From: Natronolimnobius baerhuensis
Lineage (GTDB): Archaea; Halobacteriota; Halobacteria; Halobacteriales; Natrialbaceae
NCBI RefSeq assembly: GCF_002177135.1
Contig: NZ_MWPH01000001.1
Location: 248,001 to 312,000, forward strand
Length of the DNA stretch: 64,000 bases
Reading direction: 5' to 3'
The position numbers were made by a program, and so were the translations under genes. Of the stretch, positions 1 to 7,217 are shown in pieces (the first letter of the stretch is position 1; every line of letters begins with the position of its first letter). A model generated the notes under the pieces. It ran no database searches and was not told the DNA's origin. It saw only the letters and a program-made list of their open reading frames with translations.

Positions 1-888
1 GATATCCTGTGGGTCGGTCGTGATCGTCATCTCCTCGCGAAGGACGTTCGGGTCGACCTTGTCGCCGTGGCGCTGGACCGTCCGTGGATCGGCGATGTCT
101 GCCTCGAAGAAAATGTCAAGCATCGTCCCTCGCCACGGGAGACACGGCTCGAGGGCTGCCTCCTCGCTGTCGGGGTCGTAGGAGACGTGCAGGTGAATCG
201 AGCGGTCGAGGTCGTTGATCGACTCATTACGGTCGGATTTCTCGACGCCGGCTTCGACGGCCGGGAACAACTCGTTCTGGACGCGGTCTGGGTGCTCGAA
301 GACCGTCACGTAGCCGTCGCCGAGGTCGCCGGCCATCCGCGCAAGCGTCGAGCCGTTACTGGCGATGTAGATCGGCGGTGCCTCGTCAGGACCCGTATAG
401 AGGTTGGCCTCGTCGAGCGACCAGAAGTTGCCGTCGTAGCTGACGAAGTCGTTCTCGAACAGCGCACGAATCATCCGAATCGCTTCGGCGGTTCGCTTTG
501 CGGACTCACCAAAGCCAGGCATCGGCAGCCCCAGCGGACTTTCGTTTAGCGCTTCTCCTGAGCCAACGCCAAGGAAGACCCGATCAGGGTACATCTCCTC
601 GAGCGTCGCCAGTTGGTGGGCGACGTTGCCAGGGTGGTACCGGTGGATAATCCCCGTGACTCCCGTCCCGATAGCGAGGTTGTCGGTGCGGTCGAGCGCG
701 GCCGGTAGCCACGCCCAACAGTTGCCACCGTTGGCCGACGAGCCATCCTGTTTGTGGTCGAACCAGGGGTGGAAGTGATCATTAACCCATGCCGTGTCGA
801 ACCCGTATTCGTCTGCGAGTTCGACCTGTTGCAAGCATTCATCTGGCGTGAACTCTTCAAGAGAGGCAAACCAGCCGAATCGAACCAT
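1..888 (-). CDS. LLM-class F420/FMN-dependent oxidoreductase, C-terminus cut by window
   Basis: The reading frame starts at an ATG at 888 and stays open to base 1, so about 296 residues are visible and the stop lies outside the window. The start MVRFGWFASLEEF, the motif WVNDHFHPWF near residue 36 and the stretch GVGSGEALNE near residue 108 are typical of the luciferase-like monooxygenase fold, closest to the F420-dependent glucose-6-phosphate dehydrogenase-like branch. Such proteins are cytosolic hydride-transfer enzymes that use coenzyme F420 or FMN. The substrate cannot be read from the sequence. The gene is transcribed away from the rest of the window. Confidence 0.85.
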   Translation of the reverse strand, partial: MVRFGWFASLEEFTPDECLQQVELADEYGFDTAWVNDHFHPWFDHKQDGSSANGGNCWAWLPAALDRTDNLAIGTGVTGIIHRYHPGNVAHQLATLEEMYPDRVFLGVGSGEALNESPLGLPMPGFGESAKRTAEAIRMIRALFENDFVSYDGNFWSLDEANLYTGPDEAPPIYIASNGSTLARMAGDLGDGYVTVFEHPDRVQNELFPAVEAGVEKSDRNESINDLDRSIHLHVSYDPDSEEAALEPCLPWRGTMLDIFFEADIADPRTVQRHGDKVDPNVLREEMTITTDPQDI

Positions 889-981
889 GCTCGTAGCTAC
901 GTTGAGGCCCCACTAAGTCCATTCGTCTCGGCGAATCTAACCGCCATCCGTGACGGCGCTCGAAAAATCTACTCAGGTGGC

Positions 982-1341
982 CTACCGCTGGCGGTGCGTA
1001 GGTCCCTGTAAGTCAGTCGGCGGCCAGGTATCTAACTCCGCCGCCGTCTCGAGCAGTTGCTGGAGACTGTCACCCTCACAAAGTGTCACTGTCTCTGACG
1101 ACCAGTCGATATCGATAGTAGCGGAATCGGCGAGTTCCGGCAGGTGTTTGTGAACCAGTCGGCTCTGTGCCTGCTCGACCCTCGTCTCCGTTACGTTTGC
1201 TGGCGGCAGTTTGTGCCGACGGCTTGCGACAATTCTCGAGAGCGCCTCGATTGGAATCGGATCCTCACGGACAAGCAACTCATCGAGGATAATCTGGCGG
1301 TCCGCACTGGCGAGGATGTGCACTGTCTCCGTCCGATTCAT
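982..1341 (-). CDS. small winged-helix-like haloarchaeal protein (DUF7344-like)
   Basis: The product has 119 residues and no membrane segment. The N-terminal half (ADRQIILDELLVRED, then a second helix ending in LVHKHLPELADS near residue 70) looks like the compact winged-helix module found in many small haloarchaeal regulators. It is followed by a short strand, IDIDWSSETVTL, matching the wing. It is probably a transcription factor or DNA-associated protein. The family number is from memory and uncertain. The gene runs divergently from the zinc-ribbon gene at 1543, and an inverted repeat lies between them. Confidence 0.6.
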   Translation of the reverse strand: MNRTETVHILASADRQIILDELLVREDPIPIEALSRIVASRRHKLPPANVTETRVEQAQSRLVHKHLPELADSATIDIDWSSETVTLCEGDSLQQLLETAAELDTWPPTDLQGPTHRQR

Positions 1342-1484
1342 ACGCCACCAGCTAGCCTATCGCGAGCCCACCCAAAAACTACACCGGCTACTCACGTTGG
1401 TTGTTCCCACCTCGAGTCGACCCAACGACCCGTTCGTTTCAGTTCTCGTGCAGTTGCACGCGGTCGCTGCGTGCTGCACTGGCC

Positions 1485-1506
1485 TGTTGTTCTTGCTATA
1501 ACAACA
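1485..1506. promoter_or_regulatory. inverted repeat TGTTGTT-N8-AACAACA in divergent promoter region
   Basis: Two perfect 7-nt arms (1485-1491 and 1500-1506) are separated by 8 nt. They lie just upstream of a TATA-like GTTATAG at 1512-1518, which is about 27 nt ahead of the ATG at 1543. The geometry fits an operator for a dimeric regulator controlling a leaderless transcript of the zinc-ribbon gene, possibly the winged-helix protein encoded divergently. The binding protein is inferred. Confidence 0.35.
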
Positions 1507-1542
1507 ATACGGTTATAGTTTCGACCGACAATCGATTAATCA

Positions 1543-1743
1543 ATGGCACGGGGAGACACAAACGGTCGAACCATGGTACAGTGTACCGCTTGTGGCTCTG
1601 CCTACGCTGCACGACAACTCGACGATGGGTCCTTCGTCCCAATCGGCTCTCGGAACGGCTGTTCATGTGGCAGTACGTCTTTCGACGAACTGACCGATTC
1701 GACCCTCCTCGAGTTCGATGAGGGCCTTGAGGACGATAAGTAG
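1543..1743 (+). CDS. small zinc-ribbon protein
   Basis: The product has 66 residues. It carries a CTAC pair near residue 14 and a CSC pair near residue 36, giving the four cysteines of a minimal zinc ribbon, followed by an acidic tail (LLEFDEGLEDDK). Small proteins of this build are abundant in haloarchaea and mostly uncharacterised. The start at 1543 is preferred because the TATA-like box at 1512-1518 would place transcription initiation almost at that ATG. A second ATG 11 codons in (1576) is possible. The function is unknown. Confidence 0.6.
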   Translation: MARGDTNGRTMVQCTACGSAYAARQLDDGSFVPIGSRNGCSCGSTSFDELTDSTLLEFDEGLEDDK

Positions 1744-1843
1744 CGCTCTTCCAGATGAGACTTTCCTCGGTGACCGCGAGGCAGTCACCCATCTGTGTTA
1801 TCTTTTCGGAACGTTCAATTGAGTGGGGTTTGTCACCAACCGT

Positions 1844-2050
1844 ATGTCTGTCACACAGCCGACGCGAATGCAGCCACAGGCTGCTGGTATTATCGTTGCG
1901 TTCTTTCTTCTGCTCGGCTGTCTCTCGAGTGTTCTTATGGGCGGTGTGTTCCCTCTCATCGCACTGGGTTTTCTCGGAGCCATACTCGCTATCGCGTATA
2001 TTCTGTTCTACCTGACACTCGCCGTCGAGGAACTTGCATACGACTCGTGA
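1844..2050 (+). CDS. small two-helix membrane protein
   Basis: The product has 68 residues from the ATG at 1844; a GTG at 1823 would add seven residues. Two hydrophobic stretches, IIVAFFLLLGCLSSVLMGG and LIALGFLGAILAIAYILFYL, are separated by a very short turn, predicting a helical hairpin in the membrane with a short charged tail. No catalytic motif is seen. It is co-directional with the zinc-ribbon gene 100 bp upstream. The protein family is not recognised. Confidence 0.5.
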   Translation: MSVTQPTRMQPQAAGIIVAFFLLLGCLSSVLMGGVFPLIALGFLGAILAIAYILFYLTLAVEELAYDS

Positions 2051-2066
2051 CTGGGTCGAACACAGG

Positions 2067-2240
2067 TCAGGTTGATCGCTCGGGAGGACCATTGTCCTCG
2101 CGCTCGAGGACCTGACAGGCGGCGACGGTCAGGAGGACGTCCTCGCAGGCGGACGCGGCTTTCGTCTTGTTACAGTCGTCGAAATCCGCTGCTCGCTCGA
2201 GTGCGCTATCTCGGTAGGCGTAGTCGCCGTCGGTTCGGAT
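2067..2240 (-). pseudogene. remnant of a small DUF7692-like haloarchaeal protein
   Basis: On the minus strand 57 sense codons read IRTDGDYAYRDSALERAADF and continue to LEREDNGPPERST before a TGA at 2067. The codon just before ATC at 2240 is TGA and no ATG or GTG start is available, so the frame has lost its beginning. The text strongly resembles short proteins common on haloarchaeal plasmids and proviruses, in which IRIRTDGDYAYR opens the protein. That family assignment is from memory. A decayed accessory gene fits the neighbouring tRNA-associated scar. Confidence 0.5.
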
Positions 2241-2605
2241 TCAAATGCTCGTACACACGACCCCCCAAATCCTAGTTTTTTCGACTCACTGAACCAGCCC
2301 ATTCAGCCCAAAACGGGGGTGTTTCTATCAGACTGCCAGAACGGTTCGGTGGATCGCCAGCCCAATCACCGACCACTATTCACACAGGGTTCGTCGTCTC
2401 GTGTGCATATTCGGGAAACGTGGTTTACTAACGTCCAAGTTCAAGGGGAGGGAAAGTAGCAGCAGTAAACTAATGAGAGAGGAGACGTTGTTAGCCACAT
2501 GAAAATATACTTATATGTCCACAAATCAAGGTGCGAGTCTTGACTCTAAATCAGCAGTGAAGCACCAATAGAGATTAGTTGGTTGTCTACTAGTTCTACG
2601 TAACC
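2241..2605. other. 365-bp non-coding stretch, becoming AT-rich toward the gene at 2606
   Basis: No credible reading frame is seen here. Base composition shifts from GC-rich to AT-rich around 2400-2500, marking the left edge of the unusual-composition block. The AT-rich run AAAATATACTTATATG at about 2502-2517 is the best TATA-box candidate for the gene starting at 2606, which would then have a leader of roughly 65 nt. Confidence 0.45.
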
Positions 2606-4138
2606 GTGGTTGATCCAGAGTTTTGGCGTTTGTTCGCAACAATTTCTGCAACGATGATTGGTCTTGTTTTCTTGGGTACTTTCTATTACTTAGAAGCAGG
2701 GTGGCGAACGTTTGATTATTTCCAATCAGAAATGGAGAGTTTAACACTGAATTATTCAAAGATAATTATCGCGTATTTCTCATCATCTCTGTTGCTTGCA
2801 CTTATGCAACTTCCGTTCTTTTATAACTGGCTGAGTACAGTTGGTCTAGTCATCATCGTGAGCGGAGTATTCTTAACGACCAAGTCACTCAATAGTCAAT
2901 TAGACCGTTTCTCTAATCTTTCACAAGATATTTCGAACATATGGAATAAATGGCTGAATTGGGCATGGTTTTCCATAGTATTCATCGTTCCACTATTGGC
3001 TCTACAAAACTGGTCTGTTGGAATTCCGACTATAAATGGACTTACTGTTGACGAAGAGGTATTCGGTTGGATAATATTTGGCTCTCTCACATTTGGATAT
3101 TGGAATTTAATCATATTTTTGCTCACGCCGTTTCAAATGCATAAAATAGAGAGAGACAAATCCGCAAAAGAGAACAAGAAAAGAAGTAGACAGGGAAAAT
3201 CATCAGCGAATGAAACATGGGACCAAGATCGAATTAACCTTGCAGAGAACAGACTCAAAAGCGAACTTGATGAGAGTGGGTTGTCAATTAGTCCAGATCT
3301 CGATATCATAGAATCACACGCGGAAAATGAAGAACTATCAGGTGATCTTTCTGAACCATATCTTTACGCCCCACCAAGCGTCGATAAAAATGGCGAAGCC
3401 AGTGTCTTTGTCTACCTACCAGATGATTGGGAGTCAGATAGAGATTTGTTAGACCAATCAAGTTATCTGGCTCAAATTACTGGGATTCTTGTCCGAAGTG
3501 CGTATCGAGATCTAACTGGAATTCAAGTTAGAGTTTTTCGCCGTCGTATGGATCCTTGGAAGGACTATTCCACTAACCAAATGTTATTAAAAATTCGGTG
3601 GACAGGAACAAACTTGAGTGATTTAGACACAGTACAATCAGACTCAAAAGAGATACTCAAATCCGCTTCAAATTATTTACTTGATCCCACGCTCTATCCC
3701 CTGGGTCTTAAAGACCATAATTTTGATCTTACTGAAAAGGAACCTGAAGAAGACGAACAATACTCACTCTATACAGTATCAGACAAGAGCCATGCAATGG
3801 CAAAACGTTATTCTTCGAAGGTCGTCATTCAGGAAGGGCTATCAAAAGATCAGATGAAAGAGCTAATTCCCGATATTATTGAGAATATTAGCAAGAAAGA
3901 CGTATACCGAAATGAAAGTACTGAAGATCACTGGAAAGGAAAAAAAGCAGATGTTGTTTGGATCCATCTTTTTAGTGAAGCTCGAAAACCTCCAGAAATG
4001 ATCTGTATTGACCATATGGATCATTATATAGGAAAGGCAGAATGGTTTGCCCCGGATCTTGACCCCAGCTACTCCCCAAGGGAAATGTCTGACCCGAGTG
4101 AAGTTATTGATAATAATATACGAGTTATGTGGAGCTAG
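2606..4138 (+). CDS. AT-rich accessory gene: four-helix membrane protein with large cytosolic domain
   Basis: The product has 510 residues from a GTG start. Four hydrophobic segments lie in the first 180 residues: about 8-30 (LFATISATMIGLVFLGTFYY), 50-70 and 75-95 close together, 115-135 and 155-175. They are followed by a charged linker near 180-220 and a soluble region of about 290 residues with a mixed alpha/beta look. I do not recognise the family. Unlike every neighbour, the gene is AT-rich and rich in Lys, Asn, Ser and Ile, and it lacks CTCGAG words, so recent transfer is likely. It sits between a decayed accessory gene and a tRNA-Tyr scar. A defence or stress-sensing role is possible but unproven. 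Confidence 0.75.
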   Translation: MVDPEFWRLFATISATMIGLVFLGTFYYLEAGWRTFDYFQSEMESLTLNYSKIIIAYFSSSLLLALMQLPFFYNWLSTVGLVIIVSGVFLTTKSLNSQLDRFSNLSQDISNIWNKWLNWAWFSIVFIVPLLALQNWSVGIPTINGLTVDEEVFGWIIFGSLTFGYWNLIIFLLTPFQMHKIERDKSAKENKKRSRQGKSSANETWDQDRINLAENRLKSELDESGLSISPDLDIIESHAENEELSGDLSEPYLYAPPSVDKNGEASVFVYLPDDWESDRDLLDQSSYLAQITGILVRSAYRDLTGIQVRVFRRRMDPWKDYSTNQMLLKIRWTGTNLSDLDTVQSDSKEILKSASNYLLDPTLYPLGLKDHNFDLTEKEPEEDEQYSLYTVSDKSHAMAKRYSSKVVIQEGLSKDQMKELIPDIIENISKKDVYRNESTEDHWKGKKADVVWIHLFSEARKPPEMICIDHMDHYIGKAEWFAPDLDPSYSPREMSDPSEVIDNNIRVMWS

Positions 4139-4265
4139 TTTGACTCGTCACTTCCCATGATTTGGTGATGTCTCAGTAGTCGCGACATTAATACCCCTGT
4201 TTCATGTGCTTCAACTCGAGAATTCTGTGCGGAGGTGGGGCGGGGGCGGTGTATTTTTTCGGCTT

Positions 4266-4314
4266 TGTCCCCTTGGGGACACCCATAGGGGGTTTCGCGC
4301 AAAGCACGAAACCC
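4266..4314. repeat. tandem hairpins downstream of the AT-rich gene
   Basis: The first palindrome has arms TGTCCCC (4266-4272) and GGGGACA (4275-4281) around a 2-nt centre. The second has arms GGGTTTCG (4290-4297) and CGAAACCC (4307-4314) around a 9-nt loop, CGCAAAGCA. Both are perfect and only 8 nt apart. They could act as a terminator for the gene ending at 4138, as a folded RNA, or as a mobile-element end or origin structure. The sequence alone does not decide. Confidence 0.5.
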
Positions 4315-4510
4315 TGCATGCGGTGCGGCGAGATCGGCGCGACGACCCCGCCCTCGAGCGCAGAACCACAACCAGAATTGACTACACAGTGCTCTTACGC
4401 AAGCAATCTTGGTAAAGACGGGTATTAGAACAGTGCAGCCACGCAGAGAGACGGTGCAACCAGTCGACGAGCGATTCTAAGCTCAAATCGACTCGATTGG
4501 ATTGTCCGAG

Positions 4511-4537
4511 AAAGTCCGTCTACCCCGATTTGAACAG
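4511..4537 (-). repeat. degenerate copy of tRNA-Tyr 3' end (attachment-site-like)
   Basis: Bases 4511-4537 match 4655-4681, the 3' end of the tRNA-Tyr gene plus three flanking bases, at 23 of 27 positions in the same orientation. Both share AAAGTCCG and CCCCGATTTGAAC. Haloarchaeal integrases use tRNA 3' ends as attachment sites and regenerate them on integration, leaving such short direct repeats. An inverted partial copy lies at 4577-4594. Confidence 0.5.
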
Positions 4538-4576
4538 TTGGAAGACGGTCCGCCTTGCTTCGCGCGGCGGCTGCGA

Positions 4577-4594
4577 CTTCCATGTTCAAATCGG
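4577..4594 (+). repeat. inverted partial copy of the tRNA-Tyr-like segment
   Basis: CTTCCATGTTCAAATCGG at 4577-4594 is the reverse complement of 4525-4544, apart from a 2-nt deletion. The match runs beyond the tRNA-derived GTTCAAATCGG core into CTTCCA, so it is a real inverted duplication and not only a shared T-arm. A weaker relative, GCTCAAATCGACTCG, lies at 4481-4495. Confidence 0.4.
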
Positions 4595-4658
4595 CTCGAG
4601 ATAGCCTTTTGCGCCGACCAGTTGCTCGCTTCGCTCGCGATGTTGGTCGACACAAAAG

Positions 4659-4732
4659 TCCGCCCTCCCCGATTTGAACGGGGGGCAAGTCGATCTACAG
4701 TCGACTGCTCTACCAGTCTGAGCTAAGGGCGG
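4659..4732 (-). tRNA. tRNA-Tyr (anticodon GTA)
   Basis: The 74-nt gene folds as a standard cloverleaf with no intron. The acceptor arms CCGCCCT and AGGGCGG have discriminator A, the D-arm is GCTC/GAGC, the anticodon arms GTCGA/TCGAC hold loop CTGTAGA with anticodon GTA, and the T-arm CCCCG/CGGGG has loop TTCAAAT. The C1-G72 pair is the archaeal and eukaryotic tyrosine identity pair. CCA is not encoded. Its 3' side faces the scar region and AT-rich gene, consistent with past use as an integration target. Confidence 0.97.
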
Positions 4733-4861
4733 TCGCACTTTGATGTAGACGCCGTTGCCAATATAAGGGTTATTATTCAAGCCGAAACGAAACCCCTCGA
4801 GGCACCTGACTAGCAGAATGATTGATATGGGAGGCCATACAATGTGAGCGTATATCACCGC

Positions 4862-5605
4862 ATGAGTAAGATCACGTTTCGCGCCGACGATGCCCTCGTC
4901 GAGGACCTCGAGGCGCTCGACCTCTCGAAAAGCGAGGCGATGCGAGAGGCGCTTCGAGCGTATCTCGACGGGCCACACTCGAGCGAGGCCACCAGGTCCA
5001 GCGCCGCGCAGAGTGACGCCGCCGGGGCCAAGGGTGAGCAAGCGCGCACACGTGATCACAAGGCAGTCACCGAGGACACCGCAATCGACGACATCGTTCG
5101 CGAGCGCGTCGACGAGCTAGTTTCGGAGCGACTGACAGCACTTGGGCTCGATCCGACGGACCCGATGAACACGGACTCGCGTGCACACCCACACGAGAAT
5201 GAGTCCCAAGATATCAACGTGACAATCTCGCTTGCGGACCGTGAGCTGAACACGCACCAGCAACGCGACTCACACGCACGGACTCGAGGCGATGTGTCTG
5301 ACACGCACGGTCCATCCGACGAGCACCCAGCTGTCGGACATCGTGTGGACGGTGACCGACAGCAGACCCCGCCACCTCGAGACCACGAACACGACCACAC
5401 CGGCGATACCACACACTCGACGTCGTGTGCACAGTGTGGCGAAACCGTCGACGAAGACCACGTGTACTGTCCGAACTGCGGCGAAAAAGCCGCACATCGG
5501 CTGTTCTGTGAGTGTGGGGATGAATATCGTTCAGACTGGGCGTTCTGTCCGAGCTGTGGGCGTCGGACAGCCTCAGCGGACGTCCTCGAGTCGAATAGTC
5601 GGTAA
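4862..5605 (+). CDS. cdrL: CdrL-like long ribbon-helix-helix protein with C-terminal double zinc ribbon
   Basis: The product has 247 residues from the ATG at 4862 (a GTG at 4844 would add six). Residues 1-40 (MSKITFRADDALVEDLEAL, then SKSEAMREALRAYL) form a MetJ/Arc ribbon-helix-helix DNA-binding domain. About 130 residues of acidic, His-rich low-complexity linker follow. The C-terminus carries cysteine pairs CAQC, CPNC, CEC and CPSC, a double zinc ribbon. It lies directly upstream of cdrS-ftsZ2, as the long cell-division regulator does in other haloarchaea, and is expected to bind that promoter. The symbol rests on domain build and synteny. Confidence 0.75.
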   Translation: MSKITFRADDALVEDLEALDLSKSEAMREALRAYLDGPHSSEATRSSAAQSDAAGAKGEQARTRDHKAVTEDTAIDDIVRERVDELVSERLTALGLDPTDPMNTDSRAHPHENESQDINVTISLADRELNTHQQRDSHARTRGDVSDTHGPSDEHPAVGHRVDGDRQQTPPPRDHEHDHTGDTTHSTSCAQCGETVDEDHVYCPNCGEKAAHRLFCECGDEYRSDWAFCPSCGRRTASADVLESNSR

Positions 5606-5615
5606 TCGTGAGTGT

Positions 5616-5788
5616 TGTAAGACACTGAAAGTCGTGTCCGACGAAAGCTTTATTATTCAGGGCCGTATTCCGTTTACTCGCGTAAGACGGTCGTCTTACA
5701 CCTGCCACGAATGGCCTGAAACCGCCCGATGTCGGGCGGTTCCGGTGTAAGACACGTCGCGTCTGACAGGGGCGCGCCACCGTCTTAC
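5616..5788. promoter_or_regulatory. promoter region of cdrS-ftsZ2 with five TGTAAGAC-type half-sites
   Basis: TGTAAGACAC occurs at 5616-5625 and exactly again at 5746-5755. A perfect palindrome, GTAAGACG-GT-CGTCTTAC, fills 5682-5699, and a further CGTCTTAC lies at 5781-5788. A separate perfect hairpin, ACCGCCCGA/TCGGGCGGT, lies at 5721-5740. A TATA-like TTTATTATT sits near 5649-5657, which would start transcription near 5680, at the palindrome. Ribbon-helix-helix dimers bind short repeated half-sites, so CdrL and/or CdrS are the natural candidates to bind here. That binding is inferred. Confidence 0.6.
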
Positions 5789-5806
5789 CCAACGGGGAAT
5801 ACAACC

Positions 5807-5986
5807 ATGGAGCGTGTGACACTGCGAATTCCGAAACAGCAGATCGAGGAGGTAGAGCAACTGGTCGATTCGGGCGAGTTCCCGAACCGGAGCGAGGCAA
5901 TCCGGTCGGCCGTCCGTGAAATGATTAACGAGGAGTACGACGGACAGACCGACCACTCCCGTCAGCGAAACTGGGCAAAGGTGTAA
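5807..5986 (+). CDS. cdrS: CdrS, short ribbon-helix-helix cell-division regulator
   Basis: The product has 59 residues from the ATG at 5807. An upstream in-frame start at 5729 would add residues that overlap the operator repeats and is unlikely. [19 protein letters not shown] followed by [14 protein letters not shown] is a complete ribbon-helix-helix fold with almost nothing else. In Halobacterium, CdrS controls ftsZ2 and other division genes and is co-transcribed with ftsZ2. Here the stop codon is 2 nt from the ftsZ2 ATG, so co-transcription is near certain. Confidence 0.9.
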   Translation: MERVTLRIPKQQIEEVEQLVDSGEFPNRSEAIRSAVREMINEEYDGQTDHSRQRNWAKV

Positions 5987-5988
5987 CG

Positions 5989-7176
5989 ATGCAGGATATC
6001 GTACAAGACGCCCTCGAAAACGCTGAACAGGAAGCCCGAGATATGGATGTCGACATGGACGACGATGAGTTCGGCGATCCACGGATCGTCATCGTCGGCT
6101 GTGGCGGCGCGGGCAACAATACCGTCAATCGATTGTATAACATTGGTGTCGAGGGCGCTGACACCATTGCAATCAACACGGACAAACAGCATCTGAAGAT
6201 GATCGAAGCCGACACGAAGATTCTCGTCGGCAAATCCCTGACCAGCGGACTCGGTGCCGGTGGCGACCCATCGATGGGCGAACGCGCAACCGAGATGGCA
6301 CAGGGAACGATCAAGGAAGTCCTTGGCGATGCGGACCTCGTGTTCGTGACGGCAGGCATGGGTGGCGGAACCGGCACGGGTGCCGCCCCCGTTGTCTCCG
6401 AAATCGCCAAAGAACAGGGCGCAATCGTCGTCGGCATGGTCTCGACGCCGTTTAACGTTGAGCGCGCACGGACCGTCAAGGCCGAGGAAGGCCTCGAGAA
6501 GTTGCGTGAGCAGGCCGACTCGATCATCGTCCTCGACAATAACCGACTGCTCGATTACGTCCCGAACCTCCCGATTGGCAAGGCGTTCTCGGTGATGGAC
6601 CAGATCATCGCCGAAACCGTCAAGGGAATCTCGGAGACGATCACCCAGCCAAGCCTGATCAACCTGGACTACGCGGACATGTCCACGATTATGAATCAGG
6701 GCGGCGTCGCGGTGATGCTCGTCGGCGAGACGCAGGATAAGAACAAGACCGACGAAGTGGTCAAAGACGCGATGAACCACCCGCTGTTGGATGTCGACTA
6801 CCGTGGTGCATCCGGTGGTCTCGTCCACATTACGGGCGGTCCTGACCTCACCCTCAAAGAGGCAGAAGGCATCGCAGACAACATCACGGAGCGCCTCGAG
6901 GCCTCCGCGAACGTCATCTGGGGCGCCCGAATCCAGGAGAACTACAAGGGCAAAGTCCGCGTCATGGCGATCATGACCGGCGTCCAGAGCGCACAGGTAC
7001 TCGGCCCAACGACGCAAAAACAGGCCGACAAATCCCGCGCGAGCATCGAAGGTGTCAAGGATACAGACTTCGACGCAAGCAACAACATCGAAACCAGCAA
7101 CACCGGCTACGGTGCGAAAAGTGATGGCGGCCGCAACGAAGTCGACAAACAGAACGGCGTCGACGTAATCCGGTAA
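5989..7176 (+). CDS. ftsZ2: FtsZ2, tubulin-family cell division GTPase
   Basis: The product has 395 residues. An acidic N-terminal extension (residues 1-30) precedes the GTPase domain with GCGGAGNN at 37-44 and the tubulin signature GGGTGTG at 125-131. The T7 catalytic loop region NLDYADM is at 225-231, and a polar C-terminal tail follows. Archaeal FtsZ2 polymerises at midcell and is needed for constriction, working with FtsZ1 and SepF. The extended N-terminus and linkage to cdrS and ncsA identify the FtsZ2 paralogue. No FtsZ1 gene lies in the window. Confidence 0.97.
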   Translation: MQDIVQDALENAEQEARDMDVDMDDDEFGDPRIVIVGCGGAGNNTVNRLYNIGVEGADTIAINTDKQHLKMIEADTKILVGKSLTSGLGAGGDPSMGERATEMAQGTIKEVLGDADLVFVTAGMGGGTGTGAAPVVSEIAKEQGAIVVGMVSTPFNVERARTVKAEEGLEKLREQADSIIVLDNNRLLDYVPNLPIGKAFSVMDQIIAETVKGISETITQPSLINLDYADMSTIMNQGGVAVMLVGETQDKNKTDEVVKDAMNHPLLDVDYRGASGGLVHITGGPDLTLKEAEGIADNITERLEASANVIWGARIQENYKGKVRVMAIMTGVQSAQVLGPTTQKQADKSRASIEGVKDTDFDASNNIETSNTGYGAKSDGGRNEVDKQNGVDVIR

Positions 7177-7217
7177 GCAAAAGCCGGCTGATACTACCGG
7201 ACAACAGTCAGTGGAGG

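Larger units (their letters stand above)
4139..4658. other. 520-bp intergenic mosaic between the AT-rich gene and tRNA-Tyr
   Basis: No convincing gene is present. The stretch holds two strong hairpins (4266-4314) and a cluster of partial copies of the tRNA-Tyr 3' half in both orientations (about 4480-4594). The small frames here are basic and repetitive, unlike the acidic proteins of this genome. The layout is what repeated integration and excision at the tRNA would leave. Confidence 0.5.

Noticed and set aside
1496-2092. 198-residue minus-strand frame over the zinc-ribbon and small membrane genes
   Set aside because: It is basic, Ser/Arg-rich and overlaps two better-supported plus-strand genes. 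No domain or promoter supports it.
4135-4371. 78-residue minus-strand frame overlapping the tandem hairpins
   Set aside because: Its composition is Arg-rich and low in acidic residues, and it follows the hairpin sequence. It looks like a chance frame in GC-rich DNA.
4610-4650. GCTCGCTTCGCTCGC tract next to tRNA-Tyr as a repeat element
   Set aside because: This word is common low-complexity sequence in haloarchaeal intergenic DNA (also seen near 15110-15125) and has no defined ends.
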